Positions 1-10,753 of a DNA stretch of 64,000 nt are shown here, piece by piece. The stretch is from the NCBI GenBank assembly GCA_022819905.1, contig JAJEGJ010000104.1, positions 62,001 through 126,000 on the forward strand. Reading direction: 5' to 3'. A program made the position numbers and the translations under genes. Numbering within the stretch: position 1 is the first letter of the stretch; each line of letters starts with the position of its first letter. This DNA is from Alphaproteobacteria bacterium (GTDB lineage: Bacteria > Pseudomonadota > Alphaproteobacteria > TMED109). Under the pieces are notes generated by a model. That model did not search any database, was not told the DNA's origin, and saw only the letters and a program-made list of their open reading frames with translations.

Positions 1-839
1 AGTATTGCAATTGCCGTTAAGGGTTCAACACGAATTCCTTGGCAATCGAAGTCGCTGCCGAACCTACGGAAGCTCCATCCGACACTGCAACTGAACTTCG
101 TTTAGACATCGCCGATCGTTGCCGCGGAGGTCAATCCCCAATGCGGCCATTACCAGAGAGATTGAAGAAGGCGCGGGAAGAAACCTGGGGGCGAGCTGTC
201 CCAGTTGAAGATAGGGGTGGCCTGCCGTCGTGGGCGAACCACGCCTGCAGAGCCCGCCGGAGATCAAGGAATCGGGTTCCGGCTTGCCGTCAGCCAAACT
301 TTCCCGGCGCACAAATCGAACGCGCTGACGACCCGCGCAAGGTCGGTGACCGCGTCGCCAGGCCGATGGAGATGGTGGCCGACGGGCGCTTGAAGTAGCC
401 CTGAGAAGGGAACGTGCAGGCGTTCACCGCTTTGAAATGCGCTCGACAGGCGGGCTTGGCACGCTTTAGTTTTGGACCATCGGGCCGCGAGTCCCCCAGC
501 GCTGGTCAACCATGGACGTGCCCGCTCGTCGAGGTGCAAGCAGGTCAATTCTTGCGTACTCGCGCCTGGTCAGACTGGAAGGTCGCGTCCCTCGCAATGA
601 CATTGCCCTACAACGGGTATCTCGCTTGAGAGTCCGCTCGGAAGAGTCCTGCCGGCATTGCCGCCTGACTAGCCCAGGATCCATTCAGAGCACGGTGTGG
701 GAGCAGGTAACAGTCGGCAGCCTGATCGGGCTACGATGAAGCGCGGACCGACCGCTCCCTCGGCCGTTTCGGCGGGGTATTTTCGCCGGGCATACGGACC
801 AGAGCGCCAAGCGAGGATCAGCATGTTGGTGAGAGGTAC
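1..839. other. Upstream region without a recognisable gene
   Basis: Only short overlapping open frames occur on both strands (the longest about 119 codons), and none gives a protein that I recognise. The region precedes the acetyl-CoA synthetase start, so its last part probably holds that gene's promoter, but I could not pick a convincing -35/-10 pair. It may also hold a decayed gene. Confidence 0.5.
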
Positions 840-2777
840 ATGAACGACACATTATTTCCGGTACCGGACGCAACCGCTGCGGCCGCTCACGTAAACGCGC
901 AGCAATACGGGGCCTTGTATCGCGCCTCCATCGCTGACCCGGAGACGTTCTGGTCGGAACACGCCCGAACGATCGACTGGATTCGTCCCTACACCCGGGT
1001 GCGCGATGTCAGCTACGCATCCGACGACGTCCACATCCGGTGGTTCCAGGACGGAACTCTCAATGTGTCCGCGAATTGCATCGACCGGCATCTCGCGTCC
1101 CGCCGGGATCAGGCAGCCATCGTCTGGGAAGGCGACCGTCCCGGAGACAATCGTACTGTCAGCTACGGCGAACTCCATGGGGAGGTTTGCCGCATGGCCA
1201 ACGTCCTTCTGCAACGTGGGGTTCGGAAGGGTGACCGTGTAACGATCTATATGCCGATGATCCCCGAAGCGGCTTACGCACTTCTTGCCTGTGCTCGAAT
1301 CGGCGCCATTCACTCCGTTGTCTTTGGCGGCTTTTCTCCGGAGTCGCTGGCGGAGCGGATACTGGACTGTGGATCGACCTGTGTGATCACGGCCGACGAG
1401 GGACCTCGAGGAGGCAAGCTGGTGCCCCTTAAGGCAAATACGGACCAGGCGCTTCAGCGTTGCCCGGATGTGCACACGGTGTTGGTCGTGGAAAGAACCG
1501 GCGGCGACGTGGCCATGCAGGGTGGCCGGGACGTGTCATGGTCCGAGATGCGCTCGGGCGTCGACGGCGATTGCCCGCCTGCTGAGATGTCGGCCGAGGA
1601 CCCGCTTTTCATCCTCTACACATCCGGTTCCACCGGTCGGCCCAAAGGGGTGTTGCATACCTCAGGCGGGTACATCGTCTATGCGTCCATGACGCATCGC
1701 TATGTCTTCGATTATCGGGACGGAGAAGTCTACTGGTGCACCGCTGATGTCGGTTGGGTGACCGGTCACAGCTATATCGTCTACGGCCCACTCGCCAACG
1801 GGGCGACGACCCTTATGTTCGAAGGGGTACCCAATTGGCCAGATTCTTCACGCTTTTGGCAAATCTGCGATGAGCACCAAGTCAACATCTTCTATACGGC
1901 ACCTACCGCGATCCGCGCGCTTATGCGGGACGGCGAGGAACCCGTGCGCAAGACCAGTCGTTCATCACTTAGGATCCTCGGTTCCGTCGGCGAACCCATC
2001 AACCCCGAGGCATGGCTCTGGTACCACCGGGTTGTGGGTGAGGAACGTTGCCGCGTAGTCGATACCTGGTGGCAAACCGAGACCGGCGGCATCTTGATCG
2101 CACCGCTTCCCGGCGCTACCGCGCTCAAACCGGGCTCGGCCACCCTGCCCTTCTTCGGAGTGCGCCCGGGCATCGTCGACGACGAGGGAAATCTCCTGGA
2201 AGGGCCTGCATCCGGGAAATTGGTGTTGCTAGACAGTTGGCCGGGGCAGATGCGAACCGTCTACGGCGACCACCGACGTTTTGTCGACACTTACTTCGCG
2301 ACGTACCCGGGAATGTACTTCACTGGCGATGGCGCCAGGCGCGATGAAGATGGCTACTATTGGATCACCGGCCGTGTTGACGATGTCATCAACGTTTCCG
2401 GACACCGGATGGGTACCGCGGAGATCGAGAGTGCTCTCGTAGCACACGAAGCAGTGGCTGAAGCAGCCGTGGTCGGTTACCCGCACGAGATCAAGGGTCA
2501 GGGAATTTACGCCTACGTGACGTTGGTTGCCGGAGTCGCGGCTTCGGATGATCTCCGGGTGAAGCTCGGTCAATGGGTGCGGAGCGAAATCGGCCCGATT
2601 GCCAGACCTGATCTGCTGCAGTGGGCTCCGGCCCTTCCCAAGACCCGGTCGGGCAAGATCATGCGCCGCATTCTCCGAAAGATCGCTGCGAACGAGCACG
2701 ATGAGCTTGGGGATACCTCGACGCTCGCGGACCCGGCGGCGGTCGACGATCTTGTTCAGAACAGGCTCAACCGATGA
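840..2777 (+). CDS. acs: Acetyl-CoA synthetase (AMP-forming)
   Basis: Converts acetate, ATP and CoA to acetyl-CoA, AMP and pyrophosphate in the cytoplasm. At 645 residues it matches the usual family length of about 630-660. The ANL-superfamily adenylation motif [13 protein letters not shown] lies near residue 259, the WWQTETGG motif near 409, and [20 protein letters not shown] near 493. The C-terminal [10 protein letters not shown] near 604 carries the catalytic lysine that acetylation often controls in this family. The ATG at 840 follows GAGAGG closely. The stop overlaps the next gene as ATGA. Propionyl-CoA synthetase is the nearest alternative, but length and motifs fit Acs better. Confidence 0.93.
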   Translation: MNDTLFPVPDATAAAAHVNAQQYGALYRASIADPETFWSEHARTIDWIRPYTRVRDVSYASDDVHIRWFQDGTLNVSANCIDRHLASRRDQAAIVWEGDRPGDNRTVSYGELHGEVCRMANVLLQRGVRKGDRVTIYMPMIPEAAYALLACARIGAIHSVVFGGFSPESLAERILDCGSTCVITADEGPRGGKLVPLKANTDQALQRCPDVHTVLVVERTGGDVAMQGGRDVSWSEMRSGVDGDCPPAEMSAEDPLFILYTSGSTGRPKGVLHTSGGYIVYASMTHRYVFDYRDGEVYWCTADVGWVTGHSYIVYGPLANGATTLMFEGVPNWPDSSRFWQICDEHQVNIFYTAPTAIRALMRDGEEPVRKTSRSSLRILGSVGEPINPEAWLWYHRVVGEERCRVVDTWWQTETGGILIAPLPGATALKPGSATLPFFGVRPGIVDDEGNLLEGPASGKLVLLDSWPGQMRTVYGDHRRFVDTYFATYPGMYFTGDGARRDEDGYYWITGRVDDVINVSGHRMGTAEIESALVAHEAVAEAAVVGYPHEIKGQGIYAYVTLVAGVAASDDLRVKLGQWVRSEIGPIARPDLLQWAPALPKTRSGKIMRRILRKIAANEHDELGDTSTLADPAAVDDLVQNRLNR

Positions 2778-3118
2778 TGCGTTCGTTTACCGTTGCCCTG
2801 GCCGGAATCGCATTTCTCGTTCCGGCCGCGTCTGCCGCCGAGGCCGTCTGCGTGACTAACACGTTTGAAGTGGCGTGGGTGCACCCGGGAATCTATTTCT
2901 ACGCCAACGAGGACCAGTATCGCTGCGAAGGGCCCTCCGTGCGCGTGAAGCAAGGGGAGACCGGCTGCTTTGCGGCCGAACTGGTAACCGCGGGTAGCCG
3001 GTATTTTCTGGCTGGCGAACACGCGGTGTCGGGAAAATGCGTGCCGATCTGCGAGACGACCCGAGCAGAGACAACGGTGATCTTTGATCTAGAAAACACG
3101 TACGCCTGCGCCGAGTGA
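2774..3118 (+). CDS. Small exported cysteine-containing protein, unknown function
   Basis: The 114-residue product starts with a short positive segment, a hydrophobic core and an AxA-type cleavage site (PAASAAEA near residues 18-25), so it is predicted to be exported. The mature part has six cysteines (CVTNTF, YRCEG, TGCFA, GKCVPIC, ACAE), which would suit disulfide bonds in the periplasm. Its ATG overlaps the acs stop (ATGA), so translation is probably coupled; a second ATG lies three bases later. I do not recognise the family. The coupling to acs is seen directly, but no functional link is established. Confidence 0.75.
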   Translation: MMRSFTVALAGIAFLVPAASAAEAVCVTNTFEVAWVHPGIYFYANEDQYRCEGPSVRVKQGETGCFAAELVTAGSRYFLAGEHAVSGKCVPICETTRAETTVIFDLENTYACAE

Positions 3119-3207
3119 CTTGACGTTACTCGGTTAGGCGGACTACCAACCCTTTCGGCCTCGTTCGCGCAGCTTGCAGGCCGCTCACTGCCGGATTTGA
3201 AGACGAT

Positions 3208-5859
3208 ATGGCGACTGCCACGACCACATCGGAAATTCGTGCCGCGTTCCTGGAGTACTTTCGGACGCACGGGCACGAAGTGCTCCCGTCGTCGCCGCTC
3301 GTGCCGCGCAACGACCCCACGCTGCTGTTCACCAGCGCCGGCATGGTGCAGTTCAAGAACATCTTTACCGGCCAGGAGAAACGAAGCCATCCCCGCGCTG
3401 CCACGTCGCAGAAGTGTCTACGGGCCGGCGGCAAGCACAACGACCTTGAGAACGTGGGCTACACCGCCCGGCACCACACATTCTTTGAAATGCTCGGGAA
3501 CTTCAGTTTCGGCGACTATTTCAAGGAACAGGCCATTGAGCACGCTTGGACGCTGGTGACGAGGGAGTTCGGCGTCGATGCCGACCGGTTGCTCGCGACG
3601 GTCTATGCGGACGATGACGAGGCATACGATCTCTGGCGAAAGATCTCCGGGTTACCAGAAGAGCGCATTCTGCGGATTGCGACTTCTGACAATTTCTGGG
3701 CCATGGGCGACACCGGCCCGTGCGGTCCGTGTTCGGAGCTCTTCTTCGATCACGGAGACCAGATCCCAGGCGGACCACCCGGCAGCCCCGATGAAGACGG
3801 CGATCGGTTCGTCGAGATCTGGAACCTCGTATTCATGCAGTACGAACAGGAATCGGCTGACCGCCGGGTCCTGCTGCCACGACCTTCGATCGACACCGGC
3901 ATGGGTCTGGAACGCATGGCGGCCGTGATGCAGGGGTTTACGGACAATTATGACATCGACCTGTTTCGCACCTTGATCGAAGCGTCGAAAGCGGCGACAG
4001 GCGCGGACGAGAACGAGGGGCGCTCGGTTTCGCACCGGGTGATTGCGGATCACCTGCGCGCTTCGGCGTTCGTCATTGCGGAAGGCGTGCTCCCTTCAAA
4101 CGAGGGGCGCGGTTACGTGCTGCGCCGCATTGCGCGGCGAGCCATGCGGCATGCCCATCTGCTGGGCGCCCGCGAGCCGGTATTGTGGAGGATCGCCGGA
4201 AGTGTCGTTGCCGAAATGGGGGACGCTTTCCCGGAACTTGCCCACGCCCGCACGTTGATTGCGGAGACCTTGAAGGGCGAGGAGACGAGATTTGGCGAGA
4301 CGCTTGAACGCGGCATGCGCCTTCTCGCGAACGAGACCTCGAAGCTTGGAGACGGTGCTGCGCTGCCTGGAGCAACCGCGTTCCAACTCTATGACACGTA
4401 CGGTTTCCCCATCGACCTGACGGAAGACATTTTGCGCAGCGAGGGGCGCGCTTTGGACCGGGCAGGCTTTGAGGCGGCAATGGCAGAGCAACGTAGGAAG
4501 GCGCGCGCCGCATGGTCGGGAACGGGAGACACCAAGGCGGAGCGGGTCTGGTTTGACGTTCGTGACGAGACCGAACCCACCGAGTTTCTGGGCTACGCCG
4601 GGACCAGCGCGGAGGCAGTGGTGTCGGCGATCGTGACCGATGGCGAGCAGGTTCGTGTAGCCGATTCGGCCAGCGGGACCATCGGCGTGATATGCAACCA
4701 AACTCCGTTCTACGCTGAAGGTGGAGGTCAGGTCGGCGACACCGGTACGATCCGTTGGCCCGACGGAGTCATGACGGTGTCGGATACCCACTCCCGCGCC
4801 GAAGCACTCCACGTCCATTACGGGACCGTTGACGAAGGCGAATTACGCATTGGCGAGGCGGTCGAACTCGCTGTCGACGAGGACCGGCGCGCAGGCCTGC
4901 GGATTCATCACTCGGCAACCCACCTGTTGCACGCCGCGTTGCGCGAGCGCCTTGGCGGGCACGTCATCCAGAAGGGTTCCCTGGTTGCCCCTGACCGCCT
5001 CCGATTCGATATCAGCCACCCGCGGGCAGTGACTGCTGAAGAACTCGAGGACCTCGAGCGCAAGGTCAATAGCTGGATACGGGCGGACGCGTCCGTCGAA
5101 ACCCGGCTTCTACCGCCGGATGACGCCATGAATTCCGGCGCGCTCGGTTTGTTCGGGGAGAAATACGGCGATGAAGTACGGGTGGTGCGCATGGGCGCGG
5201 AGGCCGGCCCGACATTTTCGCTCGAACTGTGCGGAGGAACCCATGTGGGCCGAACCGGCGAGATAGGCGTTCTGAAGATCGTTTCGGAGTCGGCACTCGC
5301 TTCCGGCGTGCGCCGCCTGGAGGCGGTAGTGGGCCCCGCCGCGTTGAAGCTGTTCCAGGACCACGCCCATGTACTTGATGGGCTTGCCGCCGGCCTAGGG
5401 GTTCGGCAGAACGAACTCGCGAATCGTATTGAGCGGCTCCTGAAGGAACGCCGCGAACTCGAACGTACGATTGAGGACTTGCGCCAGAAGCTTGCTCGCG
5501 GAGATACCGAAACCACTGCCCCGACCGAAATCGCCGGCGTGCGGGTTGCGGGCAGGGTTCTCGACGGCGTCCCTCCGAAGGTGCTTCGCGGCCAAGCCGA
5601 AGAGCTGAGGAACACTCTCGGAAGCGGCTTGGCGGTAGTGGTGACATCCTTCGAAGGGAAAGGTTCGTTGGTGGTCGCCGTCAGCGAGGACCTCACAAAT
5701 CGCTTTGATGCGGTGGACCTGGTGCAGGCCGGCGTGGCGGCGCTCGGCGGGCGAAAGGGAGGTGGCCGCCGCGACATGGCCCAAGGCGGCGGGCCCGATG
5801 GCGGGGCCACCCGGAAGGCCCTGCATGCCGTGCAGCAGGCCATTGGCGAGGCGGGCTAG
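3208..5859 (+). CDS. alaS: Alanine--tRNA ligase
   Basis: Charges tRNA-Ala and edits misacylated Ser/Gly-tRNA-Ala in the cytoplasm. The 883-residue length is typical. The N-terminal class II catalytic domain holds [19 protein letters not shown] near residue 91. The editing domain carries the zinc-binding HHSATHLLH motif near residue 565 and CGGTHVG near 674. A coiled-coil segment with many charged residues follows, and the C-terminal DHHA1-type domain ends in the glycine-rich [16 protein letters not shown]. The ATG at 3208 is followed directly by the conserved N-terminus. The gene converges on icd with only 13 bases between the stops. Confidence 0.97.
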   Translation: MATATTTSEIRAAFLEYFRTHGHEVLPSSPLVPRNDPTLLFTSAGMVQFKNIFTGQEKRSHPRAATSQKCLRAGGKHNDLENVGYTARHHTFFEMLGNFSFGDYFKEQAIEHAWTLVTREFGVDADRLLATVYADDDEAYDLWRKISGLPEERILRIATSDNFWAMGDTGPCGPCSELFFDHGDQIPGGPPGSPDEDGDRFVEIWNLVFMQYEQESADRRVLLPRPSIDTGMGLERMAAVMQGFTDNYDIDLFRTLIEASKAATGADENEGRSVSHRVIADHLRASAFVIAEGVLPSNEGRGYVLRRIARRAMRHAHLLGAREPVLWRIAGSVVAEMGDAFPELAHARTLIAETLKGEETRFGETLERGMRLLANETSKLGDGAALPGATAFQLYDTYGFPIDLTEDILRSEGRALDRAGFEAAMAEQRRKARAAWSGTGDTKAERVWFDVRDETEPTEFLGYAGTSAEAVVSAIVTDGEQVRVADSASGTIGVICNQTPFYAEGGGQVGDTGTIRWPDGVMTVSDTHSRAEALHVHYGTVDEGELRIGEAVELAVDEDRRAGLRIHHSATHLLHAALRERLGGHVIQKGSLVAPDRLRFDISHPRAVTAEELEDLERKVNSWIRADASVETRLLPPDDAMNSGALGLFGEKYGDEVRVVRMGAEAGPTFSLELCGGTHVGRTGEIGVLKIVSESALASGVRRLEAVVGPAALKLFQDHAHVLDGLAAGLGVRQNELANRIERLLKERRELERTIEDLRQKLARGDTETTAPTEIAGVRVAGRVLDGVPPKVLRGQAEELRNTLGSGLAVVVTSFEGKGSLVVAVSEDLTNRFDAVDLVQAGVAALGGRKGGGRRDMAQGGGPDGGATRKALHAVQQAIGEAG

Positions 5860-5872
5860 GGCTCTGGTCGGC

Positions 5873-7084
5873 TCAGAGGGCCTGTCTCAGATTGTCGGCA
5901 ATCGCGTCAAGGAACGGTTCGGTTTCTAGCCAGCCCTGGTCCGGACCGACGAGCAGGGCAAGATCCTTGGTCATCTTGCCGGATTCGACCGTATCCTGGC
6001 ACACGCGCTCGAGCGTTTGGGCAAACCGCTGCACCTCTGGCGTGTCGTCGAACCGGCCGCGGTGCCACAGTCCCCGCGTCCAGGCGAAAATCGATGCGAT
6101 TGGGTTGGTCGAGGTCGCTTCACCTTTCTGGTAGGCCCGGTAATGCCGGGTGACGGTACCGTGGGCCGCTTCCGCCTCGATCGTCTGTCCGTCGGGCGTC
6201 ATCAGCACCGAGGTCATGAGGCCGAGCGACCCAAATCCCTGCGCAACGAGATCGGATTGAACGTCACCGTCATAGTTCTTGCAGGCCCACACGAAACCAC
6301 CGTCCCACTTGACAGCGCTGGCCACCAGATCGTCGATTAGACGGTGATCGTATTCCAGGCCAGCCTCGTTGAAGCTCGTGGCGAACTCGGCGTCGAAGAC
6401 CTCCTGGAAGATATCCCGGAAACGTCCATCATATTGTTTCAAGATGGTGTTCTTGGTCGACAGATAGACCGGCATCTTGAGATTGAGGCCGTACCGCAGG
6501 CAAGCCCTGGCGAAGCCTCGGATGGATTCGTCCAAGTTGTACATCCCCAGGGCAATACCGGCCTCCCGGAATCGAAACACTTCGGTTTCGGTGGGCGATT
6601 CCCGTCCGTCCGGTTCGAAGCGCATCACAAGGCGCCCCGGGCCGGGGACCTGCAACTCGGTGGCGCGGTACTGATCACCGAATGCATGGCGGCCGATTAC
6701 GATCGGCTTGGACCAGCCGGGCACGTACTTGGGAATGTTGCGGCAGATGATCGGCTCGCGAAACACCGTGCCGCCGAGGATGTTGCGGATGGTCCCGTTC
6801 GGGGACCGCCACATTTTCTTCAGGCCGAATTCGGAGACTCGATCCTCGTCAGGTGTGATCGTCGCGCATTTGACGCCGACACCGTGTTCACGGATGGCGT
6901 GCGCCGCCTCCACCGTGACTTTGTCATCGGTCTGATCGCGGCTCCTGACGTGCAGGTCGTAGCTGACCAGGTCGACGTCGAGATGGGGAAGAATGAGACG
7001 CTCCCGGATCATTTCCCAGATGATCCGGGCCATTTCGTCCCCCTCTAGTTCGACGAGAGGGGAAGCAACCTTGATCTTGCTCAC
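5873..7084 (-). CDS. icd: Isocitrate dehydrogenase (NADP+), eukaryotic type
   Basis: Oxidative decarboxylation of isocitrate to 2-oxoglutarate in the TCA cycle. I chose the GTG at 7084 because the protein then begins [18 protein letters not shown], the usual start of the ~404-residue homodimeric NADP-IDH subfamily (403 residues here), and GGAG lies about 11 bases upstream. The open frame extends 23 codons further upstream without conserved sequence. Motifs include the substrate loop [17 protein letters not shown], the metal-binding [16 protein letters not shown] and the NADP-binding [11 protein letters not shown]. It lies just downstream of the LOG-family gene on the same strand. Confidence 0.95.
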   Translation of the reverse strand: MSKIKVASPLVELEGDEMARIIWEMIRERLILPHLDVDLVSYDLHVRSRDQTDDKVTVEAAHAIREHGVGVKCATITPDEDRVSEFGLKKMWRSPNGTIRNILGGTVFREPIICRNIPKYVPGWSKPIVIGRHAFGDQYRATELQVPGPGRLVMRFEPDGRESPTETEVFRFREAGIALGMYNLDESIRGFARACLRYGLNLKMPVYLSTKNTILKQYDGRFRDIFQEVFDAEFATSFNEAGLEYDHRLIDDLVASAVKWDGGFVWACKNYDGDVQSDLVAQGFGSLGLMTSVLMTPDGQTIEAEAAHGTVTRHYRAYQKGEATSTNPIASIFAWTRGLWHRGRFDDTPEVQRFAQTLERVCQDTVESGKMTKDLALLVGPDQGWLETEPFLDAIADNLRQAL

Positions 7085-7136
7085 GGAATGCGCGCTCCAA
7101 GTGACAAAGATGAGTGACTGCAGGGGATGACTACGT

Positions 7137-7778
7137 TTAGCCGCCAGGTCCAACCGACGCCGGTGTCGCGAGCTGCTCGCTCACTGCCCGAACGGCCGCC
7201 TCGGCGGATTCCACCTTGATCACCATTGAATCAAGAATGTCGGGAAGAAACTCCTGCTCGACCATGCGTTCGAGCATCGCGAACATTGGCGCCCAGTACC
7301 GATCGATATCGATCACCACGATGGGGCGCGGGTGTTGCTGGAGTTCGCGCAGCACCAGCGTTTCCATGATCTCGTCCATGGTTCCGATCGCACCGGGGAG
7401 CGCCACACAGATGTCAGAGGCGTTGAACATCATGGTCTTGCGATCGGCCAGTGAATCCACGACCACCGTTCGCTCCAGCGCTGAATGCATTTCTTGCATG
7501 GACGCAATGTAAACGGGGACGAAACCGGTCGTACGTACGCCTGCTTCCAGGGCGCCGTCGGTTACGGCGCCCATAAGGCCGTGCTGCGAGCCGCCGGTGA
7601 CAAGGCCGTAGCCTGCTTCGCCCAGCCTCCGGCCCAGCTCGCGGGCCTCCTCGGCAAACCTCGGGTTGCTGCCCACCCGCGAACCACAAAACACCAGCAC
7701 GGTGCGCTTCTTCCCAACTTCCGAGCGGCTACGCTGACTGCACGCAGGTAATGTCGTCCTGCCGAAAGACTGTTCCAT
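7137..7778 (-). CDS. LOG-family protein (TIGR00730-type putative phosphoribohydrolase)
   Basis: A 213-residue Rossmann-like protein of the lysine-decarboxylase-like (LOG) family. Characterised members hydrolyse nucleoside 5'-monophosphates such as cytokinin ribotides. The N-terminal [13 protein letters not shown] and [11 protein letters not shown] match the family. The signature PGGxGTxxE appears as PGAIGTMDE near residue 124, with the second glycine replaced by alanine, so activity should not be assumed. The stop lies 52 bases upstream of the icd start, so the two may be co-transcribed. The start codon is uncertain, because the ATG at 7778 has only a weak ribosome site; conserved sequence begins near residue 24. 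Confidence 0.8.
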   Translation of the reverse strand: MEQSFGRTTLPACSQRSRSEVGKKRTVLVFCGSRVGSNPRFAEEARELGRRLGEAGYGLVTGGSQHGLMGAVTDGALEAGVRTTGFVPVYIASMQEMHSALERTVVVDSLADRKTMMFNASDICVALPGAIGTMDEIMETLVLRELQQHPRPIVVIDIDRYWAPMFAMLERMVEQEFLPDILDSMVIKVESAEAAVRAVSEQLATPASVGPGG

Positions 7779-7934
7779 CTACAACCCGTCTCAAGACGCG
7801 GTGAACCTACCGGCCCCCCGCGGGTTCGTCCAGCAAAACTCACGGTCCGTGTCTGCGAGTGATTTAGCTCTTCTACATGGCCGATCCAGCATCTGGCAGC
7901 CCGGTGATTCGCCGGCTGCCAAACAACGTTGTTA

Positions 7935-7963
7935 CGGGCGGTCGCGCAGGGCGCGACCGCCCG
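7935..7963 (-). terminator. Perfect 13-bp inverted repeat, likely terminator of the trkAH operon
   Basis: cgggcggtcgcgc (7935-7947), a 3-base loop, and its exact reverse complement (7951-7963) lie just downstream of the trkH stop and upstream of the LOG gene. No clean T-tract follows, but a 12-base palindrome aacaacgttgtt (7922-7933) lies beside it. The position and very stable stem suit termination of the long ntr-trk transcript. Confidence 0.6.
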
Positions 7964-7978
7964 TCCGCGACGGGCCGT

Positions 7979-9361
7979 CTACCGGGTCCAAAACCAGGGG
8001 CTGAGCACCGCTACGAGGGCGATCACCTCAAGTCGTCCAAGCAGCATCCCGGCCATCAACACCGTCGTGCCAGTGGAGCCGCCCGGAACCGTTACTGCGC
8101 CGACGAGCGTGGACATGCCGGGGCCCGTATTGGTGAGCGCGGCCACTGCGCCCAAGATGGCGTCTTCCGCCGTCGCTCCAGTCACAGAGAGGAGTGCCGC
8201 CAATCCGGCGCAGGCACTGAACCATAGGACCGCAAACGCGAACAGAGCCGAGACCAGGCCTGGTTCTGCAGACTGACCGCCATAGCGCAGGGTTCGGACT
8301 TCATGGGGCTGAACACCGCGGTTCAGCTCGTTCCAAATGACCGCGCCCAGGAGCCATGCGCGGCGGAGACGAAGGCCGCCTGAAGCTCCGGCCACCGAGC
8401 CCCCGATGACCGCGAGCGCAAGCAGCGGCGTAATGGAGGCGTCTCGAGCCTCGGTTACGATGCCGGACGTGCTAATCAGGGAGGCGGTGACAAAGAAACT
8501 GTCAATCAGGCCCATGTCCGGCACTGCCAGCCAGGCGAAGCTGATACCTCCCGCCACCAACGCCGCCAACAGCAACGTTTCCCGGTTCCGGACCATCGCG
8601 GCCATGAAGGCACGAGGCTGAGTAGGGGTGCCGGGAAACCACAGGGTGCCGACGAGCATGAAGACGCCCAGAATCAGTTGGGTGCCGGCGCCCGGAATCG
8701 AGGACGGATAACCCTTGGGGTCACCGCCGGTCGCGATTGCGGATAGCGCGTACAAGACACCATCAAACGCACTCACTCCGCCAAAGAAAAGAAGAAACAC
8801 ACAAATCACTGTCAGCGCCGCATAGGCGACCGTGACCCCGCGGAACACCGAGGGCACCAAGCTGCTGACGCCCGCGGTCGATCCCGGGGTTGCGAACGCG
8901 GCTCCGCCCAGCCCGGCCGGAAGGAACACGATGGCAGCCAACAGGAGCGTGGTCAGACCTCCGGTCCACTGCAGCACGGCCCGCCAGAGCACAAGGGCGG
9001 GGTCAGCCCCGCCGACCTGAATCGACCAGTAACCAGTGGTGGTAACGGCGGAGACGGAATCGAACAGCGCGGCATAGGGATCGCCCCCGGCAACCCAGAA
9101 CGGAACGAGCCCGCCGATTGAAAGGGCCCCCCAGATCGCGGCCGCGCTAAGCAGGGCCGTCCTTCTCGTCCAGCTGCGGCCACGACTGCGAGTGGCGAGA
9201 AGTATTCCGCCGCTGACGAAGAGAGTACCGGTCGTCAGCAGCAGAAACCCACCCGCGGAGGGAAGTCCGTCAAACCATGCCCAGGAGCCGACGACTCCTG
9301 CGAGCAGCCCTTCGGCACCCAGCGCCAACGCCAGGGCTCGCGAAATGGAGGCGAGTACCAC
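7979..9361 (-). CDS. trkH: Potassium uptake protein TrkH (membrane subunit)
   Basis: Integral membrane subunit of the Trk K+ uptake system. The 460-residue product is hydrophobic throughout and shows four pore-loop-like segments: TTTGYW, ATGGDP, STSGIV and NTGPGM. This is the expected fourfold Trk/Ktr/HKT arrangement. The GTG start (9361) lies immediately after the trkA stop (9364-9362), with no spacer, so translation is probably coupled. This subunit would sit in the inner membrane and be gated by the adjacent TrkA. Confidence 0.92.
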   Translation of the reverse strand: MVLASISRALALALGAEGLLAGVVGSWAWFDGLPSAGGFLLLTTGTLFVSGGILLATRSRGRSWTRRTALLSAAAIWGALSIGGLVPFWVAGGDPYAALFDSVSAVTTTGYWSIQVGGADPALVLWRAVLQWTGGLTTLLLAAIVFLPAGLGGAAFATPGSTAGVSSLVPSVFRGVTVAYAALTVICVFLLFFGGVSAFDGVLYALSAIATGGDPKGYPSSIPGAGTQLILGVFMLVGTLWFPGTPTQPRAFMAAMVRNRETLLLAALVAGGISFAWLAVPDMGLIDSFFVTASLISTSGIVTEARDASITPLLALAVIGGSVAGASGGLRLRRAWLLGAVIWNELNRGVQPHEVRTLRYGGQSAEPGLVSALFAFAVLWFSACAGLAALLSVTGATAEDAILGAVAALTNTGPGMSTLVGAVTVPGGSTGTTVLMAGMLLGRLEVIALVAVLSPWFWTR

Positions 9362-10753
9362 TTAGAGCTTGACGGTTCCGAATGCAGCCTCGAGCGCCTG
9401 GACCTTCTCGTGGGTTACGAGGACGATGACTCGGTCGCGAGGGCGGATCACGGTGTCTCCGACCGGCAATATCACTTCGCCGTTTCGCACGATGGCACCG
9501 ACCGCGATGTCGGAATCCAGTTTCAGGTTGCGGAGCGAAGTTCCGGCAATGTTGGAAGTGTCGAGCGCTTCGTAGTCCATGACTTCGGCACGTCCGTCAT
9601 GCAGGGTATGGACAGCTTGGACGCGCCCGCGCCGCACCCATCGCAGGATCTTGGACACTGTCGCGGACCGGGGAACGATGGCCTGGTCGATTCCGAGTTG
9701 GCTTAGCAGGGAGCCGTACTTGTTGTCGTGTGTCACCGTCGCCGCGTAGGGGCAGCCCTTTTGTTTGGCCAGCGCCGAAACAAGCGTGTTGACCTCGTCG
9801 TTCTCGGTGACCGCGAGGAGCATCGCCGCGTCATGCACCCCAGCTTCTTCCAGCACACCGTCGTCACGCGGGTCGCCGACCAGAACCTTCATGCCGTCGA
9901 GTATTTCGTCCGCCTGATGGGCGATATTCGGATCGGCTTCGAGAATCGTCACGCCCTCGGCTGACTCCTGTTTCGCGATCCGTTGCGCGACCAACCGGCC
10001 CAGGTTGCCGCCCCCGACGATCAGGATGCGTCGAGATGCCTCGATGTCCCGCCCAAAGGAACGGAGTACGCGATTGACGCGGTTGGCTTCCGTGACGACG
10101 AACACCTCGTCTCCGACGGTCAGCGTCTCGTCTTTCCTGGGCACGATCCCGACACCGTCACGCACGATGTAGACAACCCTGGCGTGGAGTTCGGGAAACA
10201 GCTCCGTCAGCTCGTGCAGGGGATGCGACAGGACCGGCGACTGTTGGTCCAGCTTCATGCCGATGAGCTGGACCCGGCCGCCCACAAATCCGACGGCATC
10301 GCTTGCCCCGGGCAGTGCGACCAGTCGTGACAGCGCAATCGCCACCTCTCGTTCCGGCACAATGATCTCGGCCGGCAGGTCGTTACGGCCGTACAGCTGT
10401 GGCCAGTCCTCCTCCTGGTAGGCCGGGTTGCTGACGCGTGCAATGCGCGTTCGAATCGAAAACACGCTGTGCGCCACCTGGCAGGCAACCATATTGGTCT
10501 CGTCGCTCCGGGTAACCGCTACCAGCAGATTCGCATTGTCGGCGCCGGCATCGCGCAGCACGGGAGGATGCGCCGGGTGCCCGTGGAGGGTTTCGATTCC
10601 AGCTGTGTCCCGGCGCGCCCTATCCAGGAATTCGGCTTCCTGGGCGACCAGCGTGACCGCGGCTGCTTCCTCTTCGGCGAGGTGTCGGGCGATGCTGCGG
10701 CCAACCTCCCCGGCCCCACAGACGATGGCCCGGAACTGGGCGTCTTCGTTCAC
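9362..10753 (-). CDS. trkA: Trk system potassium uptake protein TrkA
   Basis: Peripheral NAD-binding regulatory subunit of the Trk K+ transporter. The 463-residue protein has two RCK units. The first N-domain begins with AIVCGAGEVGRSIARHL near residue 9, and the second with RILIVGGGNLGRLVAQRI near residue 233. Each is followed by a C-terminal TrkA_C domain; the last ends in RDRVIVLVTHEKVQALEAAFG. The ATG overlaps the ntrX stop by four bases (10750-10753), and trkH follows directly. trkA downstream of ntrX is common in alphaproteobacteria. Confidence 0.94.
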   Translation of the reverse strand: MNEDAQFRAIVCGAGEVGRSIARHLAEEEAAAVTLVAQEAEFLDRARRDTAGIETLHGHPAHPPVLRDAGADNANLLVAVTRSDETNMVACQVAHSVFSIRTRIARVSNPAYQEEDWPQLYGRNDLPAEIIVPEREVAIALSRLVALPGASDAVGFVGGRVQLIGMKLDQQSPVLSHPLHELTELFPELHARVVYIVRDGVGIVPRKDETLTVGDEVFVVTEANRVNRVLRSFGRDIEASRRILIVGGGNLGRLVAQRIAKQESAEGVTILEADPNIAHQADEILDGMKVLVGDPRDDGVLEEAGVHDAAMLLAVTENDEVNTLVSALAKQKGCPYAATVTHDNKYGSLLSQLGIDQAIVPRSATVSKILRWVRRGRVQAVHTLHDGRAEVMDYEALDTSNIAGTSLRNLKLDSDIAVGAIVRNGEVILPVGDTVIRPRDRVIVLVTHEKVQALEAAFGTVKL

